Assembly: GCF_024713975.1 (NCBI RefSeq)
Contig: NC_091099.1
Coordinates: forward strand, 15,419,501 to 15,483,500
Direction: 5' to 3'
DNA from: Paralichthys olivaceus
Taxonomy: Eukaryota > Chordata > Actinopteri > Pleuronectiformes > Paralichthyidae
DNA length: 64,000 nt
The notes beneath the pieces are model-generated. The model searched no databases. It saw only the letters and a program-made list of their open reading frames with translations, and was not told where the DNA came from. How positions within the stretch are numbered: the first letter of the stretch is position 1; each line of letters starts with the position of its first letter. The position numbers and the translations under genes are program-made. This document shows positions 61,446 to 64,000 of this stretch, piece by piece.

Positions 61446-63969
61446 CATAGCAAAATGAGACATTCTATTTCTGCAACTGCACCATGGCCAAATGCGTTGA
61501 GAACAATACAATTGTAATTGTTCCATATGAATGTCCACCCATCGAGCCTATCACTTGTACCAACGGAAAGAAACCAGTTCTTGTGTATGACGACTACCAC
61601 TGCTGCCAACAATATGCTTGTGACTGTAAGCCATTCAGCGGTTTAAGGATGTATAACATGTTTCTTTACTCCGGTAAATGAGTTTTCGATTTTGAACTTT
61701 TTCTCGTTTGTCTTTAGGTGTATGTGAAGGCTGGGGAGATCCTCATTACATCACATTTGATGGATTGTTCTACAGTTACCAAGGAAACTGTACTTACATT
61801 TTGATGGAAGAGATTTTACCAAAACACAAGCTGAAGATTTATATTGACAATGTCTTTTGTGATCCAACTGAAGATGTTTCTTGTCCGCGATCATTGATTA
61901 TATCATATGAATTGCAAGCTTTCACACTTATAAATCATAACCTTATGGGAGCAGCACAGTTGGAGGTAAATAAAAATGGCATTAAGGCATTTTATGTCAT
62001 GTTCTGAATATCTCTCAATTGTCACTGAAATTTTAGTGTTGGTATTCTGTCATATCATTTCATATATTTATTTTCACTCTAGGCTCTGAAAGATGGAGTA
62101 CGTCTGAAACTACCTTATTCACAACATGGCGTTAAGATTTTAAATTCTGGCCTCAACATGGTTTTGGAGATCCCTCGTTTAAAAGTGGTCATAACATTTG
62201 GAATAACTGGCTTTAGCGTTACCCTTCCATTTCAATACTTTGGCCAAAACACTCAGGGCCATTGTGGTAAGAGCTTCTCACTCTCCAGTTTTCATATTAG
62301 AAAATCTTTAGTATGAGGTCAGATTGTTGTTCTAACGTTTGTTACTCACTTGTCAGGAACATGCAACAACAACCAGGCCGATGACTGCAGGTTGCCTGGA
62401 GGCCAGCTGATTGAAAGTTGTGCAGTGATGGCCGACTTTTGGCTTGCAAAAGACATTTACCAACCGAGCTGTGAGGTACCATCTGTGGTGCCCACCAAAG
62501 TACCGCCACCTCCACCAACCTTAACTCCATGCAATCCGGACACAATGTGCAACCTGCTTACAAGCAGGTAGGCATTCTGTTATACACTGTCGTTCATAAA
62601 CATTCTTGAACTTTGACATATTTCCATCAATATTCAAAAGAGTTTTGAGATTTGTGTTTTTGTTGGTTTTACTTTCACAGCATCTTTGCAGAGTGCCACC
62701 CAGTTGTTTCCCCTGAGAATTTCTACCGAGGTTGTGTTTTTGATAGCTGTCATGTTTCAAACCCAGCAGTGGAGTGCACAAGTTTGCAGACTTATGCTGC
62801 TGCCTGTGCCCAGGCTGGGGTTTGCCTTCACTGGAGGAATCACACCGAACTGTGTGGTATGTCATAATTTGATAGTGTTGGGGAATCACATTGGATTTGT
62901 TGTGTTCAACACACACTACTCTGTTAGGTATTTTATTAGTTGCCGTACATATGCATATACTAAAGAACCAATTGATTTATTTTCTTCACCAACAGCAAGT
63001 GACTGCCCATCAGACAAAGTTTACAAGCCATGTGGTCCTGCAGAACAGCCCACCTGTGAAGACAAGTAAGTTTTAACAACAAAGGTTTGTAGTCTTTTTA
63101 TGGGTCACTCTGCACATTCCAGAGAGTGAGAGCCTAACGGGATATGGTGATCAATATTTGTTATTAACAACAGTAGAAGTATTAAACTCTGTTTAATTGA
63201 TCTGAAGAGATTATGAAACTTAACTTATCTGTCGTCTTGATCAAATATAACAGTCCTAATGAAGTAATGATGAACTTCACTACCGAGGGCTGCTTTTGTC
63301 CAGATGGAATGAAACTCTTCAACAAAGAGTCTGGCGTGTGTGTTGATAAGTGTGGTAGGTGTAGTGATTATCTTCAAAGTCTTATTGATGAGCTGAATGT
63401 GTTGTTTCAATCATGAAGTCCTACAGGATTGCTTATTTTCCAACAGGATGTCTTGATCCTGAGGGTATTCCTCGTGAGGTGAGCCAAGTCTTCTGTTCAG
63501 GCTCAGCTAAAATCCAAACCTGTATTGTTTCCTTGGAAGACACAATTCAAATAATTGCTCTGCTCTTTCTTTCTTTCAGTTGAATGAGCAGTTTGAGTAC
63601 AAATGCCAAAACTGCATCTGCGAGGAGTCCACTAAGACCGTGACCTGTAAACCCAAAGTTTGCCCAGAACCACCTGCAGCAAACTGTACTGGTCCAGGTT
63701 TCGTCCTTGTCAACCAAACAAATCCGTCCGACAGCTGCTGTTATAACTTTGTTTGCCGTAAGACAGTCAGCATCAGTGCACATTTGTCTTCCATGTTCTA
63801 AAATAATAAGGATTCTTCTGGATGGCTCTTTATCATTTACTATCATCATTTAACATCTCCACAGAATGTCAAAGCAGCACTTGCCCAGTTAATTACATGA
63901 AGTGTCCAGTTGGATATTTGCCAGTCGTCAGTGTCCCTGAGGGGAAATGCTGTTTAGAACATAAATGTG
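46009..63969 (+). CDS. Secreted gel-forming mucin (MUC5AC/MUC5B/MUC2 type), 37 exons, 3' end missing
   Basis: A gel-forming mucin forms the polymeric mucus layer after disulfide-linked multimerisation of its D domains. Exon 1 (46009-46081) encodes signal peptide MRWSCVGLCFLTLAVVFV and then DVQA. The remaining exons follow in phase and are itemised in the domain entries: D1 (exons 2-8), D2 (9-17), D' (18-19), D3 (20-26), a giant PTS exon with three CysD domains (26), a linker (27-28), D4 (28-34) and VWC-like modules (35-37). About 3706 residues are visible. The missing C-terminus should hold further VWC modules and a cystine knot. Three CysD domains and a GDPH site in D4 favour a MUC5-type over a MUC2-type assignment, but I cannot separate muc5ac, muc5b and muc2 paralogs from sequence alone. 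Exon boundaries are consensus GT-AG throughout. Confidence 0.96.
47905..48290 (-). mobile_element. Decayed LINE 3' fragment in mucin intron 6, antisense
   Basis: On the minus strand a broken frame reads RATQRAKVILADPRHPIHAE, then FQVLPSGGTDKR. 'DPxHPxHxEFxxLPSG' is the form of the C-terminal end of a fish LINE polyprotein that I recall. The plus strand shows the matching 'attgtccctgaggggcaac' repeat start. Non-functional. Confidence 0.5.
48392..48515 (+). repeat. Partial copy of the TIR-element family, mucin intron 6
   Basis: Reads AACATGGGGGAGGTGGGGTT, then ATACTGCAGCCAGCCACCAG, then GGGGAGCTGTATTATTGTCC and ATATAGTCTATGAT. This is the best-preserved right half of the family in the window. 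Confidence 0.7.
49083..51542 (+). other. Mucin D2 assembly (VWD2-C8-TIL)
   Basis: Exons 49083-49233, 49340-49453, 49549-49621, 49724-49861, 50370-50534, 50693-50787, 50879-51005, 51097-51352, 51490-51542. VWD2 starts GSHVTTFDGKTFTFHGDCYY and has the RGLCGNYN variant of the CxxC site, with one Cys only, as is usual for D2. C8 includes YASCNCEKSEACLCG and WRENVC; TIL2 has PVDGCSCSEGLYLNEKG. Confidence 0.9.
51631..52035 (+). other. Mucin D' module
   Basis: Exons 51631-51734 and 51884-52035 encode a short TIL/E-type Cys-rich module: CPFPKEFFNCSTPG, VQCARTCLNLDNNDC, GCRCPSGLIDDGKGSC, NECPCQHDG. It sits between D2 and D3 without its own VWD, as in VWF and gel-forming mucins. Confidence 0.85.
52141..55180 (+). 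other. Mucin D3 assembly (VWD3-C8-TIL)
   Basis: Exons 52141-52279, 53204-53314, 53438-53617, 53957-54196, 54282-54438, 54679-54807 and the first part of 54978-60935. Visible motifs are YGSGHHSTFDQRTFAFQGHC (the usual TFDG reads TFDQ), ENVPCGSTGTTCTK, LYLVVESAIGVAVMWD, CGLCGNFDGDVQNDF, DSCACDTGGDCECFCTAVA and CDYYNNPDDCKWHYNPC. Nearly all have clear human MUC2 counterparts. D3 carries the intermolecular disulfides that link mucin dimers. Confidence 0.92.
52400..52700. repeat. Decayed interspersed repeat in mucin intron 20
   Basis: Intron 20 (52280-53203) carries a stretch of 'tttatagagcacttttcgacac', 'caaagtgttgcacaacaag' and 'cttaggcgattcattcgagac' character that resembles a common teleost repeat. 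No open reading frame. The family name cannot be given from sequence alone. Confidence 0.4.
55433..55738 (+). other. CysD domain 1 (WxxW mucin module)
   Basis: 102 aa beginning CITKCEWSEWYNVHDP with the WxxW motif, containing SGKEICKRPEEIDCRA, GQVVTCDVGIGLICKQEEQ, CFDYEIRVCCEVIIC. The ETYENI...GKEICKRPEEI text resembles the MUC5 CysD type. CysD domains self-associate and tune mucus pore size. Confidence 0.93.
56606..56911 (+). other. CysD domain 2
   Basis: Almost identical to CysD 1 and 3; visible changes are CIIKC for CITKC, and HYPDMDFDD for LYPDIDFDD. Confidence 0.93.
57971..58276 (+). other. CysD domain 3
   Basis: As CysD 2 (CIIKC) but with LYPDIDFDD as in CysD 1, so it is a mosaic of the other two. 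It starts 1365 bases after CysD 2; CysD 2 starts 1173 bases after CysD 1. Confidence 0.93.
59607..60360 (+). repeat. Nested higher-order repeats at the 3' end of the PTS array
   Basis: The 60-bp units are interspersed with 54-bp units lacking two Thr (GPTTKSTSPSTEPP). A 168-bp block (one 60-bp plus two 54-bp units) is repeated, the copies starting near 60021 and 60189. A QGPTTTTQSKAPSTEPP variant recurs 294 bases apart, near 59607 and 59901. Confidence 0.85.
61056..61625 (+). other. Mucin exons 27-28: Cys-rich linker before D4
   Basis: Exons 61056-61225 and 61451-61625 encode GEVIFDREHLGSGVCLTMIC, a short Pro/Thr stretch (TTPVPTPTPTTKPPVPTC) and then a Cys-rich region with CNCTMAKCVENN and HCCQQYACD leading into D4. 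Confidence 0.85.
61399..61443 (+). repeat. (TC)n microsatellite serving as the polypyrimidine tract of exon 28
   Basis: About 22 TC units with one AC interruption, followed at once by ACCATAG and the exon start at 61451. The repeat itself forms the acceptor pyrimidine tract. Confidence 0.85.
61718..63354 (+). other. Mucin D4 assembly (VWD4-C8-TIL) with GDPH site
   Basis: Exons 61718-61965, 62083-62266, 62357-62567, 62681-62856, 62996-63065, 63254-63354. VWD4 opens EGWGDPHYITFDGLFYSYQG. The GDPH tetrad (codons 61735-61746) is the acid-dependent autocatalytic Asp-Pro cleavage motif known from MUC2 and MUC5AC D4. C8 reads CVFDSCHVSNPAVEC and WRNHTELC; TIL4 has CPSDKVYKPCGP and TEGCFCPDGMKLFNKESGVC. 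Confidence 0.9.
63447..63969 (+). other. Mucin C-terminal VWC-like modules (partial)
   Basis: Exons 63447-63478, 63580-63757 and 63865-63969 encode GCLDPEGIPRE, then CQNCICEESTKTVTCKPKVC (a VWC signature) and CQSSTCPVNYMKCPVGY. The last visible exon ends at a GTGAGC donor at 63970, so the gene continues beyond the window. Confidence 0.88.
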
Positions 63970-64000
63970 GTGAGCTCATAAATTCAGTTTGAATTTATAT

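Noticed and set aside
1..64000. tRNA, rRNA, CRISPR, prophage or operon-like features
   Set aside because: Looked for clover-leaf-like tRNA boxes, spaced direct repeats and closely packed intronless genes. None was recognised in this vertebrate-type DNA.

Overview
This window is nuclear DNA from a bony fish, most likely a percomorph teleost. The reasons are spliced genes with short GT-AG introns, AT-rich spacers full of microsatellites, and several interspersed repeats whose sequences I recognise as common in teleosts. I see no bacterial, viral or CRISPR-like content.

Layout from left to right. (1) 1-1643, minus strand: the first two coding exons of a gene with a signal peptide followed by an Ig-like N-terminus. 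It is probably an IL-1-receptor-family gene (sigirr/digirr-like) and runs off the left edge. (2) 3347-15878, minus strand: a complete 24-exon anoctamin, best match ANO9. The assembled product is 779 aa and every exon junction is in phase. (3) 15.9-20.3 kb: a divergent intergenic region with a dense microsatellite cluster and a decayed LINE tail. (4) 20281-36990, plus strand: a complete 21-exon anoctamin, best match ANO5 (963 aa). It has one GC-AG intron and a probable alternative first exon near 27.5 kb. (5) 39111-40190, plus strand: an intronless class A GPCR of P2Y-like type. (6) 40.2-45.9 kb: an AT-rich spacer with a TTAA-flanked MITE and a short decayed mucin-like relic. (7) 46009 to the right edge, plus strand: 37 exons of a large secreted gel-forming mucin (MUC5/MUC2 type). 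Its order is D1-D2-D'-D3, one giant 5958-bp exon of Pro/Thr/Ser repeats with three CysD modules, D4 with a GDPH motif, then VWC-like modules. The 3' end lies outside the window.

The order of the IL-1R-like gene, ano9 and a gel-forming mucin matches the human 11p15.5 neighbourhood (SIGIRR, ANO9, MUC genes), which supports the assignments. The two anoctamins are membrane scramblase/channel-family proteins, the GPCR is a surface receptor and the mucin is a secreted polymer. They are chromosomal neighbours, not an operon or pathway.

I found no wholly new biological system. The observations most worth checking are the alternative ano5 first exon, the paired CxxC motif in ano9, the nested higher-order repeats of the mucin exon, and the mucin-like relic upstream of the mucin gene. 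All splice models were assembled by eye from consensus sites, reading phase and family similarity. No alignment or transcript data were available.
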